A DNA stretch of 64,000 bases, from the NCBI GenBank assembly GCA_913057945.1, contig CAJXOF010000002.1, positions 62,001 to 126,000 on the forward strand, written 5' to 3'. Below, piece after piece: positions 35,328 to 46,711 of this stretch; within the stretch, counting starts at the first letter, position 1; each line of letters opens with the position of its first letter. The stretch comes from an uncultured Hyphomonadaceae bacterium (GTDB lineage: Bacteria > Pseudomonadota > Alphaproteobacteria > Caulobacterales > Hyphomonadaceae). The notes beneath the pieces are model-generated. The model saw nothing but the letters and a program-made list of their open reading frames with translations, searched no databases and had not been told where the DNA came from. A program made the position numbers and the translations under genes.

Positions 35328-36293
35328 ATGCTTCGCGGCTTTACCATCTCGACCCTTCTTCACGCCTCCGTGCTTGCCGCGGCGGTGATGACGTGGCCGA
35401 TGAAAAAGAGCGATTGTGACAAGCAGATCGAACGGCTGGAGCGCGAGGAGCCCGGCCTGTCGCCGGTCGACATCCTGCTGCGCCTGCCGCAATGCGCCAG
35501 CACGATCGATGTGCCAATCGACATTGTCGATATTGGTCTGGTCACGGACGTTGCGCCGATCCAGAAGGTGCAGGAGCCAGCCGAAGAAGAGCCTGAAGAG
35601 ACCGAACCGGAAGAACAGCCGGACCCGGTCGAGGAAGACGCCGAGATTGTCGAGGACCCGCCGGAAGAACCGGAAGAGGTGAACGAGACACGTGAAACCG
35701 AGCCAGCCGAGGAAGAGCCGGTTGTCGAAGACACGAAGGCCGAGCCTGAGGAAAAGCCGGAAGAGCCAGAGCCCAAGAAGGAAGAGCCTCCGAAGAAGGA
35801 GCCGAAGCTGATCGAGAAGCAGAAGCCTAAATCGGAATCTGATGAGCTCGACTTCCTGAATGACTTCGAGGACATCCTGAAGGATAAGGCCCAGACCCAG
35901 CGCAAGGCTGCGCAGGAACAGGCCCCGCCGCCGATCAACAAGCCGGTGCTTCAAGACGTCCAGCAGCCTCGCAAGGGGGCAGGGGAGCGGCGTGGCAACA
36001 CAGCCTCGCTGCAGGCCGCGATGCGCCGCCAGATCGGCTATTGCTGGAATGGCGTCGATGATCTGCCCAAGGACGACCAGATCAATGTCGTGATCCGGGT
36101 GAGGCTGAATCTGGACGGTTCGCTGGATGGCAATGCGAGCCTGGTGACGCCGCGCTCGATGCCGATTGGCCGCCGGGGCGTGGTAGTACAGCGGGCCCTG
36201 ACAGCCGTGCGCCAGTGTGCGAACTACCAATTGCCTGAAGACGATTATGACGAGTGGAAAGATATCGAGGTCACAATCGGCCCGCTCAAGTGA
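35328..36293 (+). CDS. tolA: TolA with acidic, proline-rich linker
   Basis: A 321-residue protein: N-terminal membrane anchor (about 3-25), a linker (about 80-185) first of Glu/Pro and then of Lys/Glu/Pro, and a C-terminal domain with CWNGVDDLPKDDQ and VVIRVRLNLDGSL, the TolA/TonB-like fold that binds TolB and Pal. The E. coli linker is an alanine-rich helix; here it resembles the stiff Pro-rich TonB linker. It spans the periplasm to link TolQR to TolB-Pal. Confidence 0.9.
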   Translation: MLRGFTISTLLHASVLAAAVMTWPMKKSDCDKQIERLEREEPGLSPVDILLRLPQCASTIDVPIDIVDIGLVTDVAPIQKVQEPAEEEPEETEPEEQPDPVEEDAEIVEDPPEEPEEVNETRETEPAEEEPVVEDTKAEPEEKPEEPEPKKEEPPKKEPKLIEKQKPKSESDELDFLNDFEDILKDKAQTQRKAAQEQAPPPINKPVLQDVQQPRKGAGERRGNTASLQAAMRRQIGYCWNGVDDLPKDDQINVVIRVRLNLDGSLDGNASLVTPRSMPIGRRGVVVQRALTAVRQCANYQLPEDDYDEWKDIEVTIGPLK

Positions 36294-36323
36294 CCTGAAT
36301 AGACATTCTGAGGAGAGTTTATA

Positions 36324-37679
36324 ATGACCCGTATCCTGACAGCCTTGATGTTGGCCCTCATGATACCCATCGGTCTCGCCATGCCTGCAGCTGCGCAGCT
36401 GCAGGTCCGCGTGGACGAGGGTAATTTCCAGCCGACCCCGCTGGCCATTCCGGACTTTGAAGTCCGCGGCACGAATGCCGAAATGGCTGAAGACATCGCC
36501 GATGTCGTTCGGGCCGATCTGGAATCGACCGGCCTGTTCGATATCCAGAACCCGGCCTCCTTCATCCAGAAGGATCTGTCGATCGACGTCCAGCCACGTT
36601 TCCCGGACTGGCGGATCATCCAGACCGAGGGTCTTGTCGTCGGCGCGTATGAAGAATTGCCAGACGGCAAGATCGCCGTCTCGTTCCGCCTGTGGGACGT
36701 TTATGGTGGCGAGGTCATGCGGATCAATGGCCAGCCCGGCCGCCGCCTGACCACGACGCCAGACAATTGGCGGCGCATCGCGCACAAGATTGCTGACTCC
36801 ATCTACAACCGCCTGACGGGCGAAGATCCGTATTTCGATACGCGGATTGTCTATATTGCGGAAACCGGTCCGAAAATCGATCGCGTGAAGCGTCTGGCCA
36901 TCATGGATGCGGACGGTGCGAACCAGCAATACCTGACACCGGGGACGAACACGGTACTGACCCCGCGGTTCAGCCCGTCGGCGCAGGAAATCACCTACAT
37001 GTCGTATGAGGGTGGTCGCCCGCGCGTCTATCTCTTCAATATCGAGACGGGCCGTCAGGAATTGCTCGGCAATTTCCCCGGCATGACCTTTGCGCCGCGC
37101 TTCTCGCGCGATGGCGAAAGCGTGCTGATGACGCAGGCCCAGGGCGGCAACTCGGAAATCTACCTGATGAACCTGCAGACGCGCCAGTCGCGCCGCCTGA
37201 CGGATCATCCGGCAATCGACACCTCGCCCTCCATGTCGCCGGACGGACGCGCCATCGTGTTTACCTCCGATCGTGGCGGCAGCCCGCAGCTCTACATCAT
37301 GAACACCGATGGCAGCCCGCGGACCTGCCCGTCGGGGGGCCGCGACGTTGCCTGCCGGATCACGTTCAACAAGGGCCAGTATTCGACGCCGGTCTGGAGC
37401 CCGCGAGGCGATCTGGTCGCCTTTACCAAGCAATTGGGCGGCCGATTCTATATCGGCGTGATCGGAACCGACGGCAAAGGCGAGCGCCTGCTGACCGAAT
37501 CGTATCTTGATGAGGGCCCGGACTGGTCGCCAAACGGCCGCGTCATCGTTTATTTCCGCGAAAGCCGCCCCGGCGCCGGACCCCAGCTCTGGTCGGTCGA
37601 TCTTTCGGGCCGGAATGAGCGCAGAATGATGACCCAGACGGACGCTTCCGACCCGGCCTGGTCCCCATTGTTGCAATAA
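36324..37679 (+). CDS. tolB: Tol-Pal periplasmic beta-propeller TolB
   Basis: A 451-residue protein with a signal peptide (cleavage after MPAAAQA-like sequence near residue 26). The N-terminal domain (to about 165) is followed by a six-bladed propeller of WD40-like PD40 repeats, seen as recurring segments such as TPRFSPSAQEITYMSYEGG, APRFSRDGESVLM and DTSPSMSPDGRAIVFTSD. TolB shuttles between TolA and Pal. AGGAGAG precedes the ATG, and an intrinsic terminator follows, separating tolB from pal. Confidence 0.97.
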   Translation: MTRILTALMLALMIPIGLAMPAAAQLQVRVDEGNFQPTPLAIPDFEVRGTNAEMAEDIADVVRADLESTGLFDIQNPASFIQKDLSIDVQPRFPDWRIIQTEGLVVGAYEELPDGKIAVSFRLWDVYGGEVMRINGQPGRRLTTTPDNWRRIAHKIADSIYNRLTGEDPYFDTRIVYIAETGPKIDRVKRLAIMDADGANQQYLTPGTNTVLTPRFSPSAQEITYMSYEGGRPRVYLFNIETGRQELLGNFPGMTFAPRFSRDGESVLMTQAQGGNSEIYLMNLQTRQSRRLTDHPAIDTSPSMSPDGRAIVFTSDRGGSPQLYIMNTDGSPRTCPSGGRDVACRITFNKGQYSTPVWSPRGDLVAFTKQLGGRFYIGVIGTDGKGERLLTESYLDEGPDWSPNGRVIVYFRESRPGAGPQLWSVDLSGRNERRMMTQTDASDPAWSPLLQ

Positions 37680-37691
37680 ATTCATAGGTTT

Positions 37692-37726
37692 CGCCCCCGG
37701 TTTTCGTCCGGGGGCGTTGCTTTTTG
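37692..37726 (+). terminator. Intrinsic terminator between tolB and pal
   Basis: CGCCCCCGG and CCGGGGGCG form a perfect 9-pair stem around a 7-base loop, followed by TTGCTTTTT, just past the tolB stop. Confidence 0.9.
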
Positions 37727-37904
37727 GAGACAAAGCGTCAAAATAGTATCGAATCTGGGCGTTAGCTCTGCTTCCGCCCGATTGTCGCCCGAATTCTGTC
37801 AGAATATGGAGACAGATACCCGCTACACCCGGCACAACGTTGACAAACGCCAGCCGTTAAGGCGTCAATTAGCACTCAGGACATCCAGGGGAGTCTGAAT
37901 AGCA

Positions 37905-38456
37905 ATGAATACCACTTTTAAACTCGCAACCGCAGCTGCGGTTGTACTCACAATCAGCGCGTGTGCTTCCAAGCCGGAGCCTGTTGAACAGGTTCAGGAA
38001 CAAGCGCCAGTTGAAGTCGCAGAGCCAGCTCCGGCTCCGGCTCCTGTCCAGGCAGAGCCAACTGCACCAGCTGGTCCGCTCGCAGGCTCGCTTGAAGACT
38101 TCCGCGTCAACGTTGGTGAGCGCGTTTATTTCGACCTCAACGGCTACCGCCTGGATGTCGACGATCAGGAAATCCTGAAGCGTCAGGCCGCCTGGCTGTC
38201 TTCCTATCCGGGCGTTCGCATCATCGTGGCAGGCAACTGCGACGAGCGTGGCACCCGTGAGTACAACCTTGCCCTTGGCGAGCGTCGTGCTTCCATCGTG
38301 AAGGACTATCTGGTCAGCCTCGGCGTCGACCCGTCCCGCATCGACACGATCTCCTACGGCAAAGAGCGTCCAATCGCTGCTGGTTCCGACGAGCAGGCAT
38401 GGGCCCTGAACCGTAACGGCTTCACGCAAATCATTTCCGGCGCAACCACCAGCTAG
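37905..38456 (+). CDS. pal: Peptidoglycan-associated lipoprotein Pal
   Basis: A 183-residue outer-membrane lipoprotein. The lipobox SACAS (cysteine near 21) follows a hydrophobic signal; then a Pro/Ala/Glu-rich linker to about residue 62, and an OmpA-like domain with VYFDLNGYRLD, AGNCDERGTREYNLALGERRA and YGKERP for peptidoglycan binding. Pal recruits TolB to the cell wall. It lies between two terminators, so it is probably a separately transcribed unit with its own promoter in the preceding 225 bases; TTGACA at 37840 could be a -35 element. Confidence 0.96.
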   Translation: MNTTFKLATAAAVVLTISACASKPEPVEQVQEQAPVEVAEPAPAPAPVQAEPTAPAGPLAGSLEDFRVNVGERVYFDLNGYRLDVDDQEILKRQAAWLSSYPGVRIIVAGNCDERGTREYNLALGERRASIVKDYLVSLGVDPSRIDTISYGKERPIAAGSDEQAWALNRNGFTQIISGATTS

Positions 38457-38484
38457 GTTTCTGCCGCGAATAGCTTCACAAGAT

Positions 38485-38521
38485 ACAGCCGGGTGCCTTA
38501 TTTTGGCCCCGGCTGTTTTTG
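38485..38521 (+). terminator. Intrinsic terminator after pal
   Basis: ACAGCCGGG pairs with CCCGGCTGT, followed by TTTTTG. It ends about 35 bases before the cpoB start. Confidence 0.9.
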
Positions 38522-38555
38522 TATGTTTGCCCGCAATCTTCTGGAGGCTTCCCCC

Positions 38556-39554
38556 ATGTTCAAAGCGCCCGCTCTTGTCCTTGCCGGCTTTTGCTTGATG
38601 GCCAGTCCGGCCGTCGCCCAGCGCGCCGCCCCGATCACTCAGGGCGTGACAAGCTCGGACTTGTCCCAGCAGGTCGCGCAGGCCCGCCAGCAGAGCGCGC
38701 AGGTGCAGGTCGAGGTCAATGGATTGACCGGCGATGTCATGCAGCTGACCGGACGGGTCGAGACACTTGAATTCCAGCTCCAGCAGGCGCGCGAGCAGAA
38801 CGAAAACCTGTCCCGGGACAATGAGGCGCTGATTGACGAGGTTGATGATTTGCGCACGCGTCTGGAAAGTCAGTCTGCAGATATTGCCTCACTCAAATCA
38901 TACCTCTCCTCAGCCGGAATCATGCCGGAGGCGGCCCCCGAGCAGGGCAGTCTCGGCGGGGAATTCGGCACGATGCCGGATTCCGGTGCCGCGACCGACC
39001 AGGGCTTCACCTCGGGCCCACGCCGCCTTGATGCACCCGCGTCCATGGGTGACACGTCTTCAAACACATCCGGCCCGACCCGCCTGACCATGGGCGGCGC
39101 GGCCACTACCGGCGAGTCTCTGCCGGAAGGCTCATTGGGCACCATTCCTGCCAGCGCCCTGCCGGGCGAGGCCGGACCGCTTTTCGCGCTGGCCAAATCC
39201 AAGCTGATCCAGTTCGACTATGCCGGCGCCGAAGAAGCCTTCCGGGCTTTCCTTGAGCGGTTTGGTGAAGATCCGCAGGCGGGTGAAGCGCATTACTGGC
39301 TGGGCGAGTCGCTCTACCAGCAGAAGGCTTATGCCGACAGCGGCGCAGCGTACACGACGATGATCCGGTCCTATCCGGACAATCCGCGTGCGCCGGATGC
39401 CCTGGTAAAGCTGGCGCGCGCGATGCGCCTGATCGGGGACAAGGAAAAGGCGTGCCTGGCACTTGGCACGCTGCCGAGCCGCTATCCGAACGCTTCGGGT
39501 GTGACGCGGGACTTGGCAGCGGTTGAGCGGACCAAGTCCGGTTGTGACAACTGA
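38556..39554 (+). CDS. cpoB: Cell division coordinator CpoB (YbgF)
   Basis: A 332-residue periplasmic protein with signal peptide (about 1-21), a coiled-coil segment (about 30-110, heptads rich in Gln/Leu), a Pro/Gly/Ser linker, and C-terminal TPR repeats (GPLFALAKSKLIQFDYAGAE, HYWLGESLYQQKAYADSG). It coordinates peptidoglycan synthesis with outer-membrane constriction in E. coli. CTGGAGG precedes ATG 38556; an earlier open frame overlaps the pal terminator and is not used. Confidence 0.93.
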   Translation: MFKAPALVLAGFCLMASPAVAQRAAPITQGVTSSDLSQQVAQARQQSAQVQVEVNGLTGDVMQLTGRVETLEFQLQQAREQNENLSRDNEALIDEVDDLRTRLESQSADIASLKSYLSSAGIMPEAAPEQGSLGGEFGTMPDSGAATDQGFTSGPRRLDAPASMGDTSSNTSGPTRLTMGGAATTGESLPEGSLGTIPASALPGEAGPLFALAKSKLIQFDYAGAEEAFRAFLERFGEDPQAGEAHYWLGESLYQQKAYADSGAAYTTMIRSYPDNPRAPDALVKLARAMRLIGDKEKACLALGTLPSRYPNASGVTRDLAAVERTKSGCDN

Positions 39555-39570
39555 TCGCTTCTCCTGACCT

Positions 39571-40596
39571 ATGATGAACGCGTTTGACCGGCTCTGCAGC
39601 AAGGCTTCAGGGCCGGTTGGCGTTGCGGTCTCCGGTGGCAGCGACTCGCTGGCCTTGCTCATGCTGGCCCATGACTGGGCGAAGCAGGCTGGTCGCGAAC
39701 TTGTGGCTTTCACTGTGGATCATCGCCTGCGCCCGGAAGCCGCCGATGAGGCGCGGCATGTGGCGGACATCTGCGCTCAGCTCAGCATTCCTCATGAAAC
39801 ATTGGTCTGGGAGACGCCGGTGTCGAAACAGGCGCTGGCCCGCCGGGCACGGCATGGCCTGATGGCTGAGGCGCTTCGGGCGCGGGGCGGCGAGCGTCTG
39901 CTGCTCGGTCATACTTCAGACGATCAATGTGAAACCTTCCTCATGCGGGCGCGGCAGGGTTCGACATGGTACGGCCTTGCCGGCATGCAGCCCCTCGCCT
40001 TGTCCCCAGTCTGGCCGGAAGGGGAGGGCGTGATGGTCGCCCGGCCGATCCTGTCGCGCGCTCGCGCTGAACTCCAGGCCATGTTGAAAGCGCGCGGGAT
40101 CGAATGGGTGGAGGACCCCTCCAATCGTAATCCGGCCTATGAGCGGGTTCGCGTGCGTACGCTACTCAGCGGCCAGAGCGAATTGAAAAGACGTATCCTC
40201 GCCTGCCAGGAGCGTTTGCAAGACGTGCGCATGCTGGAAGAGCGACTAATTGGCCGCTGGATGGCCGAGTGCGTTGCGCAGGAGGGCGCGGCTGGCTTCC
40301 GGCTTGACCTGTCAGGCCTGCCGCCGGAGCGGCTAGAGCGGGCGCTGGGCCTCATGTTACAGATCGTTGGCGGGCGTGAAGTTCCCCCGCGCCGGGACGC
40401 GGTGCAGCCCTTGGCGGCCCGGTTGATGGCGGATGAGTCCTTTTCGGGGGCCACGCTGGGCGGCGTCCTGATCTATCGCAAGCGCGGTAATGTGCAGCTC
40501 TCAGCAGAACCCGGAATCGCAGGTATGGCGGCGGATCCAGCCCTTGCGCGCGCCCGTTTCGGGGCAATCCGGGCGCTCTATACCGGCCATACGTGA
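39571..40596 (+). CDS. tilS: tRNA(Ile)-lysidine synthase
   Basis: A 341-residue enzyme that converts cytidine 34 of the CAU-anticodon tRNA-Ile to lysidine. AVSGGSDSLALL is the PP-loop ATP-pyrophosphatase motif at about 16-28, and LLGHTSDDQCETFLMR and WVEDPSNRNPAYERVRVR are TilS motifs. Its length is the shorter alphaproteobacterial type. It follows cpoB by 16 bases and precedes ftsH. Confidence 0.95.
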   Translation: MMNAFDRLCSKASGPVGVAVSGGSDSLALLMLAHDWAKQAGRELVAFTVDHRLRPEAADEARHVADICAQLSIPHETLVWETPVSKQALARRARHGLMAEALRARGGERLLLGHTSDDQCETFLMRARQGSTWYGLAGMQPLALSPVWPEGEGVMVARPILSRARAELQAMLKARGIEWVEDPSNRNPAYERVRVRTLLSGQSELKRRILACQERLQDVRMLEERLIGRWMAECVAQEGAAGFRLDLSGLPPERLERALGLMLQIVGGREVPPRRDAVQPLAARLMADESFSGATLGGVLIYRKRGNVQLSAEPGIAGMAADPALARARFGAIRALYTGHT

Positions 40597-40688
40597 CAAA
40601 ACAGCCATTTTAAGAGCTTTTGAGTCGTTTTCATGCGATAAACTTCCTATCTTACGGGCGAACACCGGAATCTGGAGCGATACGCAAA

Positions 40689-42611
<1,923 letters not shown>

Positions 42612-42638
42612 TCGCAGCGCAAGCGACACCAAAATCAG

Positions 42639-42667
42639 AAAGCGCGGTCAGCAATGGCCGCGCTTTT
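42639..42667 (+). terminator. Intrinsic terminator after ftsH
   Basis: AAAGCGCGG pairs with CCGCGCTTT, followed by further T residues, 28 bases past the ftsH stop. Confidence 0.87.
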
Positions 42668-42824
42668 TGCATTCGCAGAACGGCTTGCCTTTCCCCTGCT
42701 GAACACTACCGTTATCCGGCGAGTCAGGAACGAGTTTCTGTCCGAAGGGGTCTGCCATGACCTAATCCCTGGCGGCCCCGGGTCCTTGCGAGGCGAGAAA
42801 CAGAACGGAGGCTTGGCAGGCTTC

Positions 42825-43409
42825 ATGTGCAATGCGCCCCTTCAGGTGTCGCTCGACACCGGTCAGGACGTGCTCCTGAGGCCAGTGGGCCTTGAGGATG
42901 AGGCACGATTCCAGCAGATCTTCCGCTCCATGTCCCCGGAATCGCGTTATCTGCGCTTTTTCAGCGGCGCCAGTACCGTGCCGGATGCGGTGGTTCACAT
43001 GCTGGCAGACGCCGATGGGGATCTCCACATTGCCTGGGGCATCCTCAACACGGGCGAGGATGGTACGCCGCTGATGGCAGCCGCCCATGCCATTCGTCAG
43101 GAAGAGGGCAGTCCGCGCGCAGAGCTCGCGCTAGGAGTGCTGGACCAATACCAGGCTCACGGTCTGTCCCGCCTCCTGATCGCTTCTGTGGCGCTCTCCT
43201 GCCGCGCCCGGGGCATCACCACGCTGGAGGCCGAAACCCTGCCGGAAAACCGCAAGGCAAACGGCCTGTTCAAGGCGCTGGGGGGCAAGGTCATCCGTCC
43301 CATGCCGCCGACAACGGTGTGGGAATTCGATGTGGATGAACTGATCGACCGGCTGCAGGGCATGGAAAAGCCTGAGGGCTTGCGAGCGGTGTTCAGTACA
43401 AACGGGTAA
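42825..43409 (+). CDS. GNAT-family acetyltransferase
   Basis: A 194-residue protein with the GNAT fold: VLLRPVGLEDEARFQQIF begins the domain and QYQAHGLSRLLIASVALSCR is the acetyl-CoA-binding region, though the usual R/Q-x-x-G-x-G/A loop is only partly kept (YQAHGLSR). The ATG at 42825 is chosen because a longer frame would start inside the ftsH terminator. It is convergent with the RDD gene. Substrate unknown. Confidence 0.82.
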   Translation: MCNAPLQVSLDTGQDVLLRPVGLEDEARFQQIFRSMSPESRYLRFFSGASTVPDAVVHMLADADGDLHIAWGILNTGEDGTPLMAAAHAIRQEEGSPRAELALGVLDQYQAHGLSRLLIASVALSCRARGITTLEAETLPENRKANGLFKALGGKVIRPMPPTTVWEFDVDELIDRLQGMEKPEGLRAVFSTNG

Positions 43410-43418
43410 GTGCTTGCC

Positions 43419-44042
43419 TCACAAGTAGTTCATTGCCATTTCGAGGGCCCGACAAACGATGTAGATGACGAGGGCGAAAATCCATCGCCAGGCACCTATC
43501 GGTTTGGTCTGGTACTGAAGACTATCGACTCGGTCCCAAAATACATGACCATCTTCGCTCAGCGTTCGCGCGCTAATAAAATGGGTTATCAGGCTAATCA
43601 ATGGAATGCCGAGGGCCATGCCGGCAAACATCGCCATGGTTGAACGCTTCAAGCTGGACCGGAAGGACAGTCGGCTTCCAATAATGTTCCGTATTTTGAT
43701 GCCCATCAGGGCCTTGCCGGGCGTATTTCCCATTTGGGAGATACAGAATGTCTCCAGCACAGTGAAGACAAGTGCGTGAAACACGAGAAAGACACCAACG
43801 AAGATATAACCGTCGAAGATGCTCTCATCTAACGGCCATCCGAGCAGAACCGCCACAAAGCCGCAGCCAAAGATAAGACCCATCATGATCGCGAAAGAGG
43901 GGATCAGGCAGAGATAGAAGTCGATCCATTTGGCCAAGAAGCGGGCCCAAATGCGGGGTTTGTGCTCGGCTGTGAGGTCAATGCGTGGTCGCTCACCTTC
44001 CGGCGCTTCCCCAAAGACATCAATGTCAGGTGAAATCGACAT
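43419..44042 (-). CDS. RDD-family membrane protein
   Basis: A 207-residue protein with hydrophobic helices at about 38-72, 80-105, 135-160 and 180-205. WARFLAKWIDFYL and GNTPGKALMGIKI are the RDD-family signatures (Arg and Asp in the first helix). Function of the family is uncertain; some act in ion exchange. Base composition is visibly more AT-rich than its neighbours (one sampled 60-base line has under half G+C). The ATG at 44042 comes directly after the sdhB terminator hairpin, which contains its only plausible ribosome binding site. Confidence 0.85.
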   Translation of the reverse strand: MSISPDIDVFGEAPEGERPRIDLTAEHKPRIWARFLAKWIDFYLCLIPSFAIMMGLIFGCGFVAVLLGWPLDESIFDGYIFVGVFLVFHALVFTVLETFCISQMGNTPGKALMGIKIRNIIGSRLSFRSSLKRSTMAMFAGMALGIPLISLITHFISARTLSEDGHVFWDRVDSLQYQTKPIGAWRWIFALVIYIVCRALEMAMNYL

Positions 44043-44046
44043 ATAC

Positions 44047-44082
44047 AAAAGCCCCCATCCGGATCAACCCAGGATGGAGGCT
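44047..44082 (-). terminator. Intrinsic terminator after sdhB, overlapping RDD leader
   Basis: On the minus strand AGCCTCCATCC pairs with GGATGGGGGCT (one GU/mismatch) and is followed by TTTTGT. It sits between sdhB and the RDD gene. Confidence 0.72.
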
Positions 44083-44098
44083 AAGTTGGATTCGCGGC

Positions 44099-44881
44099 TT
44101 AGGAAACCCGTTCGACCATCATGTGCTTGATCTTTGCGATCGCCTTGGCAGGGTTCAGGCCTTTCGGGCAGACCTGCGCACAGTTCATGATCGTGTGGCA
44201 GCGATACAGTTTGAACGGGTCTTCGAGGTCGTCGAGGCGTTCGCCGGTCGCTTCATCGCGGCTGTCGATCAGCCAGCGATAGGCCTGCAGCAGGGCCGCT
44301 GGCCCAAGATACTTGTCGCCATTCCACCAATAGGATGGGCAGGAGGTCGTGCACGACGCACAGAGGATGCATTCGTAAAGGCCGTTCAGCTCTTCACGGT
44401 CTTCCTCGGACTGCTTCCATTCCTTTTCGGGGTCCGGCGTAACCGTCTTCAGGTATGGCTGCACATAGGCGTGCTGCGCATAGAAGCTGGTCAGGTCCGG
44501 GATCAGGTCTTTTACTACCGGCTGCGAAGGCAGGGGGGCGATCGTGATGACGCCGCCCGGCAGCTCGTCGAAGCCCTTGGTGCAGGCAATCGTGTTCTGC
44601 CCGGCAATGTTCATCGCGCAGGAGCCACACACGCCTTCGCGACAGGAACGGCGGAAGGCCAGTGTCGGGTCAACATTGTTCTTGATGTAGAACAACACGT
44701 CCAGGATCATCGTCCCGGCGCGATCCATGTCCACCCAATAGGTGTCCCAGCGTGGATTGCCGCCCTCTTCAGGGCTGTAACGATAGATCTTGAACTGGCG
44801 AAGGTTTGTCGCGCCTTGCGGCTTCGGCCAGGTCTTGCCTTTTTTCGGCGCGGAACCTTTGGGGAGGGTAAGCTGTACCAT
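44099..44881 (-). CDS. sdhB: Succinate dehydrogenase iron-sulfur subunit
   Basis: A 260-residue subunit of complex II that carries electrons from FAD to ubiquinone. [15 protein letters not shown] is the [2Fe-2S] site, [12 protein letters not shown] the [4Fe-4S] site and [17 protein letters not shown] the [3Fe-4S] region. Last of sdhCDAB on the minus strand, 20 bases after sdhA, with a terminator behind. Confidence 0.97.
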   Translation of the reverse strand: MVQLTLPKGSAPKKGKTWPKPQGATNLRQFKIYRYSPEEGGNPRWDTYWVDMDRAGTMILDVLFYIKNNVDPTLAFRRSCREGVCGSCAMNIAGQNTIACTKGFDELPGGVITIAPLPSQPVVKDLIPDLTSFYAQHAYVQPYLKTVTPDPEKEWKQSEEDREELNGLYECILCASCTTSCPSYWWNGDKYLGPAALLQAYRWLIDSRDEATGERLDDLEDPFKLYRCHTIMNCAQVCPKGLNPAKAIAKIKHMMVERVS

Positions 44882-44901
44882 GTCGTGCTTGCCTTACTGT
44901 C

Positions 44902-46689
44902 CTAGTAAACCCGGGCCTTGGGCTCGATGTAGCTGATTTCGTTTGAAAGCGTGTAATTGTGCACTTCGCGATAGTCGATCGTGACCTTGCCAGCCTCGTC
45001 GCACCAGGCGAGCGTGTGTTTCATCCACGTTTCGTCATTGCGCTCCGAGAAGTCCTCGCGGGCATGTGCGCCGCGGCTTTCCTGACGGTTGGCAGCGGAG
45101 TTCACCGTAACCGCAGCCTGTGCGATCAGATTGTCGAATTCGAGGGCCTCGACGAGATCGGTGTTCCAGACCATGCCGCGATCTTTCACGTCGATGCCCG
45201 GTGCCTTCTTGTAGACTTCCTCGATCGCATCGACGCCATCCTTCAGGACATCTCCGGTACGGAAGACCGCGCAATTATTCTGCATGCCCTTCTGCATTTC
45301 GAGCCGCAGCTTGGCGACTGGCTGGTCGCCGGTGGCATTGCGCAGGCGGTCGAAGCGCGCGATGTGGCTGTCGGTGGCGCCTTTCGGCAGTTCCGGCTGG
45401 GTTGCGCCCGCTTCGGTGGTCGCGCCGCAGCGCTGGCCCGCAGCGCGGCCGAACACGACGAGGTCGATCAGCGAGTTGGAGCCGAGACGGTTGGCGCCGT
45501 GTACTGAGACACAAGCCGCTTCGCCGACGGCCATCAGGCCCGGCACAACCGAATCCGGGTCGCCATTCTTCTTGGTCAGCACTTCGCCATGATAATTGGT
45601 CGGGATGCCGCCCATATTGTAGTGCACCGTAGGCAGCACCGGGATCGGCTCTTTCGTGACGTCCACGCCGGCAAAGATTTTCGCCGTCTCGGAGATGCCC
45701 GGCAGGCGGGCCGCCAGAACTTCTGCGCCAAGGTGTTCGAGGTGGAGGTGGATATGATCCTTCTCCGCGCCGACGCCGCGGCCCTCGCGGATTTCCATGG
45801 TCATGGCGCGAGAGACCACGTCGCGGGACGCAAGGTCTTTCGCAGACGGGGCATAGCGCTCCATGAAGCGTTCGCCTTCGGAATTGGTCAGATACCCGCC
45901 TTCACCGCGTGAACCCTCCGTGATCAGGCAGCCGGAACCGTAGATGCCGGTGGGGTGGAATTGCACGAATTCCATGTCCTGCAGTGGCAGGCCGGCGCGC
46001 AGCACCATCGCATTGCCGTCGCCCGTACAGGTGTGGGCCGAGGTGCAGGAGAAGAAGGCGCGGCCATATCCGCCGGTGGCGAGGACGACTTTCTGCGCGC
46101 GGAAGCGGTGCAGCGTACCGTCATCCAGCTTCCATGCGGTAACACCGCGGCAGGCGCCTTCCTCATCCATGATGAGGTCGAGCGCGAAATACTCGATGAA
46201 GAATTCGGTCTCTTCCTTGACGCACTGGCCGTACAGCGTGTGCAGCATGGCGTGGCCGGTCCGGTCGGCTGCGGCGCAGGTCCGCTGGACAGGCCCCTGG
46301 CCGAATTCCCGGGTCATGCCGCCAAAGGCGCGCTGGTAGATCTTGCCTTCCTCGGTCCGCGAGAAGGGCATGCCCCAATGCTCGAGTTCGTACACGGCGG
46401 CCGGCGCTTCGCGGCAGAGATATTCGATGGCGTCCTGATCGCCCAGCCAGTCCGACCCCTTGACGGTGTCGTACATGTGCCAGCGCCAGTCATCTTCGCC
46501 CATATTGCCGAGTGAGGCGGCGATCCCGCCCTGCGCCGCCACGGTATGGGAGCGCGTCGGGAAGACTTTCGAGATACAGGCCGTTTTCAGGCCTGCCTGG
46601 GCAGCGCCCAGGGCTGCGCGGAGGCCGGAGCCGCCAGCGCCGACAACCACGACATCATATGTATGGTCGGTCCAGGTGTAATTGCTCAT
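44902..46689 (-). CDS. sdhA: Succinate dehydrogenase flavoprotein subunit
   Basis: A 595-residue subunit that oxidises succinate. [17 protein letters not shown] is the FAD-binding loop, [17 protein letters not shown] includes the histidine to which FAD is covalently bound, [21 protein letters not shown] and the segment around [15 protein letters not shown] form the active site. I chose ATG 46689 ([12 protein letters not shown]); the frame is open 13 codons further upstream. Between sdhD and sdhB. Confidence 0.97.
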   Translation of the reverse strand: MSNYTWTDHTYDVVVVGAGGSGLRAALGAAQAGLKTACISKVFPTRSHTVAAQGGIAASLGNMGEDDWRWHMYDTVKGSDWLGDQDAIEYLCREAPAAVYELEHWGMPFSRTEEGKIYQRAFGGMTREFGQGPVQRTCAAADRTGHAMLHTLYGQCVKEETEFFIEYFALDLIMDEEGACRGVTAWKLDDGTLHRFRAQKVVLATGGYGRAFFSCTSAHTCTGDGNAMVLRAGLPLQDMEFVQFHPTGIYGSGCLITEGSRGEGGYLTNSEGERFMERYAPSAKDLASRDVVSRAMTMEIREGRGVGAEKDHIHLHLEHLGAEVLAARLPGISETAKIFAGVDVTKEPIPVLPTVHYNMGGIPTNYHGEVLTKKNGDPDSVVPGLMAVGEAACVSVHGANRLGSNSLIDLVVFGRAAGQRCGATTEAGATQPELPKGATDSHIARFDRLRNATGDQPVAKLRLEMQKGMQNNCAVFRTGDVLKDGVDAIEEVYKKAPGIDVKDRGMVWNTDLVEALEFDNLIAQAAVTVNSAANRQESRGAHAREDFSERNDETWMKHTLAWCDEAGKVTIDYREVHNYTLSNEISYIEPKARVY

Positions 46690-46711
46690 CTTTGTGTTTC
46701 TCCCGCGAGGC

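Noticed and set aside
35238..37835. An 865-codon minus-strand frame across tolA, tolB and flanks
   Set aside because: Shadow of the tol genes; composition is arginine/histidine/aspartate-skewed and non-protein-like.
42654..42824. A longer start for the GNAT gene
   Set aside because: The upstream part begins inside the ftsH terminator hairpin and lacks GNAT similarity.
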